This document shows, piece after piece, positions 6,497-13,913 of a stretch of 19,343 nt of DNA. Numbering within the stretch: position 1 is the stretch's first letter; each line of letters opens with the position of its first letter. The DNA comes from CAYLLT01 sp964548565 (GTDB lineage: Bacteria; Planctomycetota; Phycisphaerae; UBA1845; PWPN01): positions 1-19,343 of the forward strand of contig CAZJTF010000105.1 in the NCBI GenBank assembly GCA_964548565.1, written 5' to 3'. The notes beneath the pieces are model-generated. The model was not told where the DNA came from. It did no database searches and worked only from the letters and a program-made list of their open reading frames with translations. A program made the position numbers and the translations under genes.

Positions 6497-7378
6497 ATGT
6501 CCGGCCTGACGACTCGACCGAAGCGCTCGGGGCGAGCGGGTTTCACCCTGATCGAAGTGCTGGTGGTAGTGGCCATCATCGCACTGCTCGTGTCGATCCT
6601 GCTCCCCTCCCTGAACAAGGCAAGAGAAGCGAGCCGGCGGTCCGTCTGCCTCTCGAACCTGCACCAGCAGGGAGTGGCGATGGTCCCCTACGCTCAAGAT
6701 CATAAGGGTCAGTTGCCGCAGCGGGGGTCATTCTCCTACTACATCGCCGAGAACCCCGCGAACCACATCTTTTCCGGTTACGTGGCGGATCGCGACAGGA
6801 ACAGCAAGGTTCCCATCAACAATGGCAAGCTCTATGGGCGGTACAGCGGCAAGGGCCTCAACCTGTTCTATTGCCCGAGCCTCTCCAAGGAATACGCGAT
6901 GGATCCCGAGTACGGGATTCACACGTTCCTCGACAAGAACGTGCGGCTGACGTTCGGCGGATATGGATACGCGGCTCCCGTGCGGCAGAGTGTGAAGGGC
7001 AAGTCGCCCACGCCGAGTCCCTCGACGGGCGTCAAGGGCCCGTATCCGCAGGAGATCTGGGACGACATGTACACGTCGTGGGTCGAAGACCGGCGGCTCG
7101 GGCTGCGTTACAAGGATGCCAATCCCAACTGGAACCCACCGCGTCAGCAGGCGCTTCTGTCCGACTGCCTGGTCGGCAACGGCAAGCTCCTGCACCAGGG
7201 TGGCGTTTCGGCGCTCTTCAGCGACCTGCATGCCAAGTTCATCAAGGACCGCATGATGGCGGAGGACAAGATCACGAAGGGGCAGAAGCCCTTCATCGCG
7301 GGCCGGGGGATCACCAGCGGTCCGGGCGGGTCGCCGAACTACTACGACGTGTGGACGTACCTGGCGGAAAACCAGTAA
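6497..7378 (+). CDS. Prepilin-type N-terminal cleavage/methylation protein with H-X9-D tail
   Basis: Encodes 293 residues. ATG 6497 is chosen over upstream in-frame starts because GGAGGAGG (6482-6489) lies seven bases before it and the leader peptide then has normal length. The leader has basic residues (RPKRSGRAG) and a prepilin peptidase site G^FTLIEV near residues 15-21, followed by the hydrophobic helix VVVAIIALLVSILLP. Such proteins are cut and N-methylated by a PilD-type peptidase and assemble through the helix into type II or IV pilus-like fibres. The globular part ends with HQGGVSALFSDLHAKF, matching the H-X9-DG signature of planctomycete pseudopilins except that Leu replaces Gly. No pilus assembly genes are nearby, so this is an orphan, as is common for the family in planctomycetes. 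Confidence 0.88.
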   Translation: MSGLTTRPKRSGRAGFTLIEVLVVVAIIALLVSILLPSLNKAREASRRSVCLSNLHQQGVAMVPYAQDHKGQLPQRGSFSYYIAENPANHIFSGYVADRDRNSKVPINNGKLYGRYSGKGLNLFYCPSLSKEYAMDPEYGIHTFLDKNVRLTFGGYGYAAPVRQSVKGKSPTPSPSTGVKGPYPQEIWDDMYTSWVEDRRLGLRYKDANPNWNPPRQQALLSDCLVGNGKLLHQGGVSALFSDLHAKFIKDRMMAEDKITKGQKPFIAGRGITSGPGGSPNYYDVWTYLAENQ

Positions 7379-7399
7379 GCCCAACATCGAGATCTGAAC

Positions 7400-7438
7400 G
7401 AGCCTCTCGTAGAGATGCCGCGACGAGAGGCTCTTTTT
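7400..7438 (+). terminator. Intrinsic terminator of the prepilin-like gene
   Basis: GAGCCTCTCG (7400-7409) pairs perfectly over ten bases with CGAGAGGCTC (7424-7433), followed at once by TTTTT (7434-7438). It lies 21 bases after the stop codon and is a textbook Rho-independent terminator on the plus strand. Confidence 0.95.
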
Positions 7439-7552
7439 ATGCGCGAGGGGCACATCGAATTCCGTGAGTCCGTGTGGCGATGCAGGTGCGGACGGCCGCA
7501 GGCTGCTCGGGCCCACACCGCGCCGAGTGGTCAGGCTCGCGTTGTTCCAGGT

Positions 7553-9610
7553 TTACGGGCTTCCGGCCTGCACCGCGGGTGCAGGTTGCCGGGGTACAGC
7601 CTCATCCTCGGCGAGCACCAGCCGGCTGGCTTCGTACGCGCCGTCCTTCGCGCTGGGCAGGTGCCGCAGCCAGAGCCAGATCGTGCCGCCCAGCCCGATG
7701 ACGAACAGCACGGCCGTCACGGCGAATGCATCCCACGTCCCGATGATGACCTGCATGGGGAGCAGGAACAGGGTGATCTGCCAGAGCAGCGCGAATGGCG
7801 CGGTCAGAACGTCTCGCCAGTTCTCGCGGTCCATCGCCTGTCGGACGGCAGGGGAGAGGACGCCGCGCAGGCGTCCCCAGAAACCGAAAGGTCGCGTGGT
7901 GCGATAGAAGTGCTCGAGCACGCGCCGATCGGTGGGCGGACTGGTGTACGTCCCGATGACGGCGCCGACCAGGGCCACGGCGGTGATGATCACGAACTTC
8001 CTCGTGGGAGACCAGTCGGGCAGGTCCGGGTTCAGGACGGAGTAGTAATAGCGCTGGATCACGGCCGCCACGAGGCCCGTCAGTGTGCTCCAGAAGACGC
8101 CCGCGCCGTTGAATCGCCACCAGTAAAGCCGTAGCAGCTTGGGCACGCCGATCCCCGCCGTGAGGGCCATGATGATCCAGTCCCAGATGGCGTTAATGTT
8201 CTGGGTCTTGTAGGCCATGAAGAAGGCGGCCGCCACCATGAGGCCGCCGAAGGCGTAGCTGGCGGCGATCAACTCGAAGTTTTTGGACCGTCGCCGCAGG
8301 TATGCCTGGTAGATGTCGCGGGTGAAGAAAGCCGTCGCCATGTTGACCTGGGGGGCGAGCGTCGACATGGCCGCCGCCACCAGCGAACAGATAAACAGCC
8401 CGCGCAGTCCCATGGGGATGTTCATCAGGATGACCGCAGGCAGAATGCGTTCGGGGTTGATCGTGCCCTTGGCGCTGATCAGCTGGACCTTGCTGTCCCA
8501 GTTGCTCCCGAGGCGCGACTGGAGTTCGGTCGTGAGGGCGGGGTAGGCCTCCGGCTTCCAGACGATCTGCGAGAGCTTTTCCTCCCAGCGATCCTGCGGG
8601 ACGTCGCCGACGTGCTGGCGGATCAGGGCGGCGGTGTCGGCGACGAGGGCGGGGTCGGGGTACAGCTTGTTCACGAGCAGGATGCCGAGGGCCGCGAAAC
8701 CGACCATCATGGGCCAGCGGAACGTCATCAGCCATGTCCAGAAGAACGTCAGGATGCCGCATTCGCGCTCGTTTCGGGCGCCGAAGTAGCGGGGATCCGC
8801 GCCCGTGCCCATGCCGGCGATCACGTTGCGGAGCAGGTAAACGATCGCGATGTACTGCAGGTACTGGAAGTCCTCGTACCCTCGCGGGAGGGGCGTGTAG
8901 CGATGCGGGTAGCTGCTCATCCAGTCGGGGTTGCCGGTGACCGTCTGCGCGAGGGCACCGAAATCGCCGTCGTAGCCGCGGACGGCGAGGGCGGCCACGG
9001 TCGAAATGATGACGACGCTGACCAGGATAATCCCGGACTGGAAGAGGTCGTTGTAGACGACGCCGTAAAAGCCGGATACCAGCGTGTAGAGGGTTGTGAG
9101 GGCGACCATCGCAATCGCACACTGCATGGGCGTCCAGGGCAGAAAGGTCGAGAGGAACACGCCGGCGCCTTTGATCAGGTAGGCCAGCATGCCGACGGCC
9201 CAGACGATGTTCGCGACGGCGGTGATGACGCGGGCGAACTGCGCGCCGGGGCCCTCGCCGAAGCGGTAAATCATCCACTCCGCCTCGGTCATGCAGCGGG
9301 AGCGGTAATGCCACTTGCCCGTCCAGAGCATCATGAACGCCAGGACGAGGACCGCGCCGCCGCGGAATTCGACGTAGAGGCCGCGCGGCCCCAGCATGAA
9401 CAGGAATGATACGATCAGCATCGTGCCGGCCATGTCGAGGAAATTGGTCATGCCGGAGATGCCGAGCGCCCACCATGGCAGGTTGCGGCCGGCGAGGAAG
9501 TAGTTTTCGATGCTTGTGGAGGCCTTCCGCCAGAGGTAGAGCCCCATGGCGACGATGATGACGCAGTAAGCGGCGATCAACGCGTAGTCGAGCGAGTTGA
9601 GGTACTTCAA
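7553..9610 (-). CDS. Sodium:solute symporter family protein (SSS, TC 2.A.21)
   Basis: Encodes a 685-residue polytopic membrane protein expected to couple Na+ entry to uptake of a small organic solute. The start is TTG 9610, supported by GGAG six bases upstream and a sensible N-terminus running into the first span (about 8-26). Family marks are FLAGRNLPWWALGISGMTNF (38-57), SGFYGVVYNDLFQSGIIL (179-196), corresponding to the 'GG..aV..tD..Q' segment, and AAAMSTLAPQVNMATAFFTRDIY (412-434 region), where the helix-8 Ser/Thr pair contributes to the Na2 site. A loop of about 70 residues (315-385) and a long C-terminal part with extra spans make it larger than the usual 500-550 residues. The substrate cannot be read from the sequence. 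It is convergent with the prepilin-like gene. Confidence 0.9.
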   Translation of the reverse strand: MKYLNSLDYALIAAYCVIIVAMGLYLWRKASTSIENYFLAGRNLPWWALGISGMTNFLDMAGTMLIVSFLFMLGPRGLYVEFRGGAVLVLAFMMLWTGKWHYRSRCMTEAEWMIYRFGEGPGAQFARVITAVANIVWAVGMLAYLIKGAGVFLSTFLPWTPMQCAIAMVALTTLYTLVSGFYGVVYNDLFQSGIILVSVVIISTVAALAVRGYDGDFGALAQTVTGNPDWMSSYPHRYTPLPRGYEDFQYLQYIAIVYLLRNVIAGMGTGADPRYFGARNERECGILTFFWTWLMTFRWPMMVGFAALGILLVNKLYPDPALVADTAALIRQHVGDVPQDRWEEKLSQIVWKPEAYPALTTELQSRLGSNWDSKVQLISAKGTINPERILPAVILMNIPMGLRGLFICSLVAAAMSTLAPQVNMATAFFTRDIYQAYLRRRSKNFELIAASYAFGGLMVAAAFFMAYKTQNINAIWDWIIMALTAGIGVPKLLRLYWWRFNGAGVFWSTLTGLVAAVIQRYYYSVLNPDLPDWSPTRKFVIITAVALVGAVIGTYTSPPTDRRVLEHFYRTTRPFGFWGRLRGVLSPAVRQAMDRENWRDVLTAPFALLWQITLFLLPMQVIIGTWDAFAVTAVLFVIGLGGTIWLWLRHLPSAKDGAYEASRLVLAEDEAVPRQPAPAVQAGSP

Positions 9611-9738
9611 TGGCCGCTCCAGTCGCGAGGTGTCGGGCTAAGGATCGGCGGGCCGGCGATATGACGCGCCGGCAGCTCCGGCAGCACCATAACCGCGTCC
9701 GGGGGGCCTGAAAAGAGCGAGAACGTGTCAGGCGGCGT

Positions 9739-10428
9739 TCAATTCATGGAGCCGAGGCGGGGCCACTGCTCGCGGGTGGCCTGCTGGGCCTCCAGCGTGC
9801 GGCGGACGGTGCGCAACTCGTTCATCAGCGTGCGCGCACGATCGAGAGGTTCCGGCTGCTCGAGCAGTCGCTGGCGGATCTCGACGGCGCTGGCCGGCAG
9901 GATGCTTCCGGCAATGGTGTCGACGACCGGACCGAGCGGGCGGTCGCTCTTCAGGAGCTTCTGCAGGGCGGCGACGCCCTCGATGCAGCCCATTGGGGGG
10001 CTGGTGAGGAGTTCGAGAAGCGCGCGGCGAATACCGAACTCGCCGTCGGTGACGATCGCCCCGGCGGGCTCGGGCAGCGGCTCGAGCGTGGCGAGGCGGT
10101 ACTCTCCGCTGCGGTCCTCGTCCCGTACCCGCGCGCGGCAGGTGCCGTGCAGGTTGATGAAGTAGCGCCCGTCCGCGATCTGAATGTGCTCGCGGATGCG
10201 GCCGATGCAGACGGTGGGGTGGATGTCCGCGAGGTTGGTGTAGTAGTAGGCTTCGTAGCCCGGGCGCAGCAGCGCCATGGCGATCAGCGACTGACTCTCC
10301 AACGCGTCACGGATCATCGCGCGGTAGCGCGGTTCGAAGATCTGCAGCGGCAACGTCGCCCCCGGAAGGAGTACAACGTTGGGCAGCGGAAACAGCCCCA
10401 CTTCCAGAACATCCGGCAGTCCACCCAT
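9739..10428 (-). CDS. Stand-alone LON substrate-binding (LAN) domain protein
   Basis: Encodes 229 residues that resemble the N-terminal substrate-recognition domain of Lon protease without the AAA+ and protease parts. The beta-rich half starts GLFPLPNVVLLPGATLPLQI (11-30), with the family's hallmark 'FPL.~vVL~PG..lPL.IFEPRYR' pattern, and continues to GRYFINLHGTCRARV (87-101). The second half (about 120-229) is helical, with LLEQPEPLDRARTLMNELR near the end. Such proteins are widespread, cytoplasmic and poorly characterised; a role in protein quality control is only inferred. No Shine-Dalgarno sequence precedes ATG 10428; a TATAAT hexamer ends six bases before it, so the mRNA may begin at the ATG. 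Confidence 0.9.
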   Translation of the reverse strand: MGGLPDVLEVGLFPLPNVVLLPGATLPLQIFEPRYRAMIRDALESQSLIAMALLRPGYEAYYYTNLADIHPTVCIGRIREHIQIADGRYFINLHGTCRARVRDEDRSGEYRLATLEPLPEPAGAIVTDGEFGIRRALLELLTSPPMGCIEGVAALQKLLKSDRPLGPVVDTIAGSILPASAVEIRQRLLEQPEPLDRARTLMNELRTVRRTLEAQQATREQWPRLGSMN

Positions 10429-10434
10429 CCCGGC

Positions 10435-10440
10435 ATTATA
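10435..10440 (-). promoter_or_regulatory. TATAAT -10 element six bases before the LON-domain gene
   Basis: A perfect -10 consensus lies on the minus strand, with GCCGGG between it and the ATG. The normal start point would fall on the A of the start codon. No good -35 hexamer is seen at 16-18 bases; TTGCAC lies 22 bases away. Confidence 0.5.
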
Positions 10441-10498
10441 GGGTGGCCGTGCATCGGGGCGAGTGCAAGCCTGCAGTATGCCGGTGCTTCCCGCGGGC

Positions 10499-11110
10499 TT
10501 ATCGCGGTTTTTTGACGCCTTTGGTGAGGAGTTCGATCAGCAGGCGGATGGTGCCGTTCACGAATTCGAGGCTGGTGTGGCTGGGGATATCGAGGGGACG
10601 GACCATCGCGAACCCGACCGCGGCGTGGATGATCTGCCAGGTGAGCCACTCGGCGGGGACGTCGGAGCGAATCTGGCCGGCCGTCTGCGCCTCGGACATG
10701 ACCGATGCGAGCGCGCGGGCATAGCGCTCGTAGTGGTCGCGAATGGCCTGCTGGATGCGCGGGTCGGAGACCTCCGTCGAGGCGTGGAAGAAGATCTGGT
10801 AGACGCTCCGCGTCCAGGGGTCGGATGTTGCCGGGTTGCGATAGAGCAGGATCTGGAGTTTTTCGAGCGGCGTGCGGGCCTGGCTGGTGGCCTGCTGCCA
10901 GTTCTGGAAGACTTCCTCGGCCACTTTTTCGATGAGCGCGATGAAGAGTTCCTGCTTGTTGCGGAAGTGGCGGTAGATGATCGGTTCGGAGACGCCGGCT
11001 TCCTGCGCGATCTTGGCCGTCGTGGTGCCGCGGTAACCGTTCCTGGCGAAGCATCGGGCGGCTGAAATCAACAGTTGTTTGCGGCGATCCTCCGCCTTCA
11101 TCCTCGGCAT
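10499..11110 (-). CDS. TetR/AcrR-family transcriptional regulator
   Basis: Encodes 203 residues. The DNA-binding domain is N-terminal (about 10-56), with the signature helix-turn-helix TTTAKIAQEAGVSEPIIYRH (29-48) followed by FRNKQELFIALIEK. The rest (about 60-200) is the all-helical ligand-binding and dimerisation domain, including IFFHASTEVSDPRI. Such proteins usually repress nearby genes until a small ligand binds. It lies 88 bases behind coxD and 70 bases before the LON-domain gene on the same strand, so it could be read through from the oxidase operon or expressed from its own promoter. Its target is not evident; no clear palindromic operator was identified. ATG 11110 has no Shine-Dalgarno sequence. 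Confidence 0.93.
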   Translation of the reverse strand: MPRMKAEDRRKQLLISAARCFARNGYRGTTTAKIAQEAGVSEPIIYRHFRNKQELFIALIEKVAEEVFQNWQQATSQARTPLEKLQILLYRNPATSDPWTRSVYQIFFHASTEVSDPRIQQAIRDHYERYARALASVMSEAQTAGQIRSDVPAEWLTWQIIHAAVGFAMVRPLDIPSHTSLEFVNGTIRLLIELLTKGVKKPR

Positions 11111-11116
11111 GCGGCT

Positions 11117-11145
11117 AGGAGAACCCGGACGGGGAGAAAAGTCAA
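11117..11145 (-). promoter_or_regulatory. Candidate tetR promoter giving a leaderless mRNA
   Basis: On the minus strand TTGACT (11145-11140) and TCTCCT (11122-11117) are 17 bases apart, and six bases separate the latter from ATG. The -35 is good (five of six), the -10 poor (three of six). The geometry repeats that of the LON-domain gene. Confidence 0.35.
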
Positions 11146-11198
11146 AACCCGGGGTTCGCGCGGACTTCGGGGGTTCTGGCTGAGGCAGTCGCGGTCGG

Positions 11199-11504
11199 CT
11201 ACTCCCATGCGCGCGGGATCGTGACCCAGGTGCGGCTGATGAAGTCGCCGACGGTCAGTCCGATCAGCAGGACCAGCCAGGCGACACCCGCGAACACGAA
11301 GAGAAGCGTCAGCTTGTTGCTGTAACGCAGGTGCATGAAGTAGAGGCCGACCAGGAGGGCCTTGGCGACCGCGATGGTGATGGCGGCCACGAGGTTGAGC
11401 CGACCGAGGTCGATGAAGTCCACCGCCACCGTGGTGATGGTCAGCAGGATCAGCAGCGCGAAGATGACGAGGTTCGTCCGGACGGGGACGATATGCGTGG
11501 TCAC
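11199..11504 (-). CDS. coxD: Cytochrome c oxidase subunit IV (prokaryotic COX4 type)
   Basis: Encodes 101 residues with three spans (about 11-28, 36-57, 65-84). The middle span ends in ALLVGLYFMHLRYS (49-62), the hallmark of the small subunit IV of caa3/quinol oxidases, which stabilises the core complex. The start is GTG 11504, whose GTGA overlaps the coxC stop by four bases; GGAGG lies six bases upstream inside coxC. It is the last structural gene of the oxidase operon. Confidence 0.93.
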   Translation of the reverse strand: MTTHIVPVRTNLVIFALLILLTITTVAVDFIDLGRLNLVAAITIAVAKALLVGLYFMHLRYSNKLTLLFVFAGVAWLVLLIGLTVGDFISRTWVTIPRAWE

Positions 11505-12199
11505 GGATGCCCTCCACCCACCGTGTGATGGCCGACCAGATACAGGAGCGGGAACAGGAAGAGCCAGATGATATCGACAAAGTGCCAGTAGAGGCCGAGG
11601 ATCTCGACCGGTGCGGAATACCCGGTGTTGTACCGCCCGCGCCAGGCCCAGACGGTGAAGAGCGCCAGCAGCCCGATGCCCACGATCATGTGTGTGGCGT
11701 GCAGACCGGTCATTGCGAAGTAGAACGACAGGAACAGTTCGACCGCGCCGGAGAAGGGGCCGTCAAAGTGGAAATACCTGCCCGGCACGTGGTGCTCGTG
11801 GAACTTGTGCGCGTACTCGATGGCCTTGATCCCGAGGAACACGGTCCCCAGAACGATGGTGCCGAGAAGGTACCAGGCAGCGGTGCGGCTGCGGGCGAGC
11901 TGGGCGGAGCGGACGGCCATGGCCATGGTCAGACTGCTGCCCAGGAGCACGACGGTGTTGACGGCGCCGAGCGTCAGGTCGAGGAGCCGGCTGGCTTCAG
12001 CGAACCCCTCGGGGTAGCGGTACCGGTAGTAGGCATACCCGGCGAAGAGCCCGCCGAAAAACAGGATCTCCGTCACGAGGAACACCCACATCCCCAGCGT
12101 GGCGGAATCCCGCTGCTGGTCGAGGTCTTCGAAATGCCCGGCGAGCTCCGGTGGTGCGGCAGCTCTTTCACTGTGGTGCAACGCGACCTCCCTCGTCAT
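11501..12199 (-). CDS. coxC: Cytochrome c oxidase subunit III
   Basis: Encodes 232 residues of the heme-copper oxidase subunit III family, which binds lipid and keeps proton uptake by subunit I stable. After a hydrophilic head of about 35 residues there are five spans, the short form common in bacteria: LGMWVFLVTEILFFGGLFAG (35-54) with the conserved Glu44, then about 74-96, 109-127, 154-184 and 203-223. The GLHATHMIVG (165-174) and YWHFVDIIWLFLFP (204-217) motifs are diagnostic. It starts 49 bases after coxA without a strong Shine-Dalgarno sequence (GGGA is the best candidate) and overlaps coxD by four bases. Confidence 0.96.
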   Translation of the reverse strand: MTREVALHHSERAAAPPELAGHFEDLDQQRDSATLGMWVFLVTEILFFGGLFAGYAYYRYRYPEGFAEASRLLDLTLGAVNTVVLLGSSLTMAMAVRSAQLARSRTAAWYLLGTIVLGTVFLGIKAIEYAHKFHEHHVPGRYFHFDGPFSGAVELFLSFYFAMTGLHATHMIVGIGLLALFTVWAWRGRYNTGYSAPVEILGLYWHFVDIIWLFLFPLLYLVGHHTVGGGHP

Positions 12200-12248
12200 T
12201 CGTCCCGAGCCATCGTCGCTTGTGATCCATGACTCCTGACGTCAATCT

Positions 12249-13913
12249 CTAGGTTCCCGCGACCGCCGTCCCGGGATGGGCGCCTTCGGCATCAATCACC
12301 GGGAATGCGGGCATGTTCGCGTAATCGTACGGATCCTGCGTCACAACAGGCGTGCGTTCGAAATTGTGGGTGGACGGCGGCGAGGGCGTCTGCCACTCCA
12401 GGCCGGTGGCCCCCCACGGGTTGGCGCCCGCCTTTCGTCCCCAGCGGAGCGACCAGAGGAAGTAGATTCCCGGGATGAGATACCCGACGCCCAGGATCGA
12501 CGCCCCGGCGGTGCTCATCACGTGCAGCACCTGGAACTCGTCGGGATACGCGTGGTAGCGCCTCGGCATGCCGAGGTAGCCCAGGAGGAACTGCGGGAAG
12601 AACGTCAGGTTGAAGCCGACGAATACGATCAGTGCGGCCAGCTTGGCCCAGCCCTCGGGATAGAGCCGGCCGGTCATCTTGGGCCACCAGAAGTGGAGGC
12701 CGCCCATGTAGGCCATGACCATGCCGCCGACCATGACGTAGTGGAAGTGCGCGACGATGAAGTAGGTGTCGTGCACGTGGACATCAACGGCCAGCGTCGC
12801 CAGGAACAGCCCGGTGAGTCCGCCGATGGTGAAGAGCCCGATGAAGCCGAGAGCGTAGAGCATCGGTGTTTCAAAGGAGATGCTTCCCCGGTAGAGCGTG
12901 GCCGTCCAGTTGAAGACTTTGACGGCGGAAGGAATCGCGACCGCGAAGCTGAGAACGCTGAAGATCATCCCGGCGAACACGCTCTGGCCGCTGACGAACA
13001 TGTGGTGGCCCCACACGAGGAAGCCGAGCAGGGCGATCGCCAGACTCGAGAAGGCGATGAACGTGTAGCCGAAGGGGCTGCGGCGGGAAAAGCACGTGAC
13101 GATTTCGCTGATCACGCCCATGCCGGGCAGGATCATGATGTAGACCGCCGGGTGCGAGTAGAACCAGAACAGGTGCTGAAACAGGAGCGGATCGCCGCCG
13201 AGGGCCGGGTCGAAGATGCCCAGGCCCAGGAGGCGCTCAAGGCCGACGAGCAGGATCGCCACCGCCACCACCGGCGTGCCGAGAATCATGATGATGCTGG
13301 TCGCGTAGTGCGCCCAGATGAAGAGCGGCAGCCGGAACCACCGCATCCCCGGGGCCCGCATCCGATGGATCGTCACGATGAAGTTCAGCCCCGTCAGGAT
13401 CGAGGAGAACCCCATGATGAAGATGCCGAGCGCGGTGGTGATGACGTGGGTGTTCGCGTAGGTCGTGGAGAAGGGGGTATAGAACGTCCAGCCCGTGTCC
13501 ACGCCGCCCCGCACGACGGCCGCCAGCGCGATGATCCCGCCGGTCATGTACAGGTACCAGCTGAGCAGATTCAGTTTCGGGAAGGCCAGGTCGCGCGCGC
13601 CGATCATCATCGGCACGAGGAAATTCCCCAGGGTGGCGGGGATCGACGGCACCAGGAAAAAGAAAATCATCATGATGCCGTGCATCGTGAACAGCTTGTT
13701 GTAGGTGTCGGACTGCACGAGGTCGCCGGCCGGTGTGAGCAGCTCGAGGCGGATCAGCACCGCGAACATGCCGCCGAGGATGAAGAAGAACGTGATGGAG
13801 ATCAGGTACAGCAGACCGATGCGCTTGTGGTCCGTGGTCAGCAGCCAGGACTTCACGCCGTAGTCTGCGTTGAGGTAATTCGTCTGCGTTTCAGTCGTGG
13901 TCATCGTGCTCAT
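12249..13913 (-). CDS. coxA: Cytochrome c oxidase subunit I, A2-type heme-copper oxidase
   Basis: Encodes the 554-residue catalytic subunit, which reduces O2 to water and pumps protons. All metal ligands are present: His78 and His391 for low-spin heme a, His389 for heme a3, and His254, His303 and His304 for CuB. Tyr258 of the HPAVY motif is the residue cross-linked to His254. The K-channel Lys332 (SAVKVFNW) and the D-channel Asp108 (GARDLAFPKLN) are kept. The helix-VI motif is YSHPAVY (252-258) rather than GHPEVY, so the D-channel Glu is replaced by the Tyr-Ser pair that defines subtype A2, as in Rhodothermus marinus and Thermus caa3 oxidases. The ATG overlaps the coxB stop by four bases (ATGA). 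The C-terminal 60 residues are a Pro-rich variable tail. Confidence 0.98.
   Translation of the reverse strand: MSTMTTTETQTNYLNADYGVKSWLLTTDHKRIGLLYLISITFFFILGGMFAVLIRLELLTPAGDLVQSDTYNKLFTMHGIMMIFFFLVPSIPATLGNFLVPMMIGARDLAFPKLNLLSWYLYMTGGIIALAAVVRGGVDTGWTFYTPFSTTYANTHVITTALGIFIMGFSSILTGLNFIVTIHRMRAPGMRWFRLPLFIWAHYATSIIMILGTPVVAVAILLVGLERLLGLGIFDPALGGDPLLFQHLFWFYSHPAVYIMILPGMGVISEIVTCFSRRSPFGYTFIAFSSLAIALLGFLVWGHHMFVSGQSVFAGMIFSVLSFAVAIPSAVKVFNWTATLYRGSISFETPMLYALGFIGLFTIGGLTGLFLATLAVDVHVHDTYFIVAHFHYVMVGGMVMAYMGGLHFWWPKMTGRLYPEGWAKLAALIVFVGFNLTFFPQFLLGYLGMPRRYHAYPDEFQVLHVMSTAGASILGVGYLIPGIYFLWSLRWGRKAGANPWGATGLEWQTPSPPSTHNFERTPVVTQDPYDYANMPAFPVIDAEGAHPGTAVAGT

Noticed and set aside
7440..7552. 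Possible small gene between the prepilin-like terminator and the symporter stop
   Set aside because: Frames starting here run antisense into the symporter, and none has a ribosome site or recognisable content.
11111..11198. Possible terminator between coxD and tetR (CCCG ... CGGG followed by TTTT on the minus strand)
   Set aside because: The stem is only four pairs with a long loop, too weak to call.
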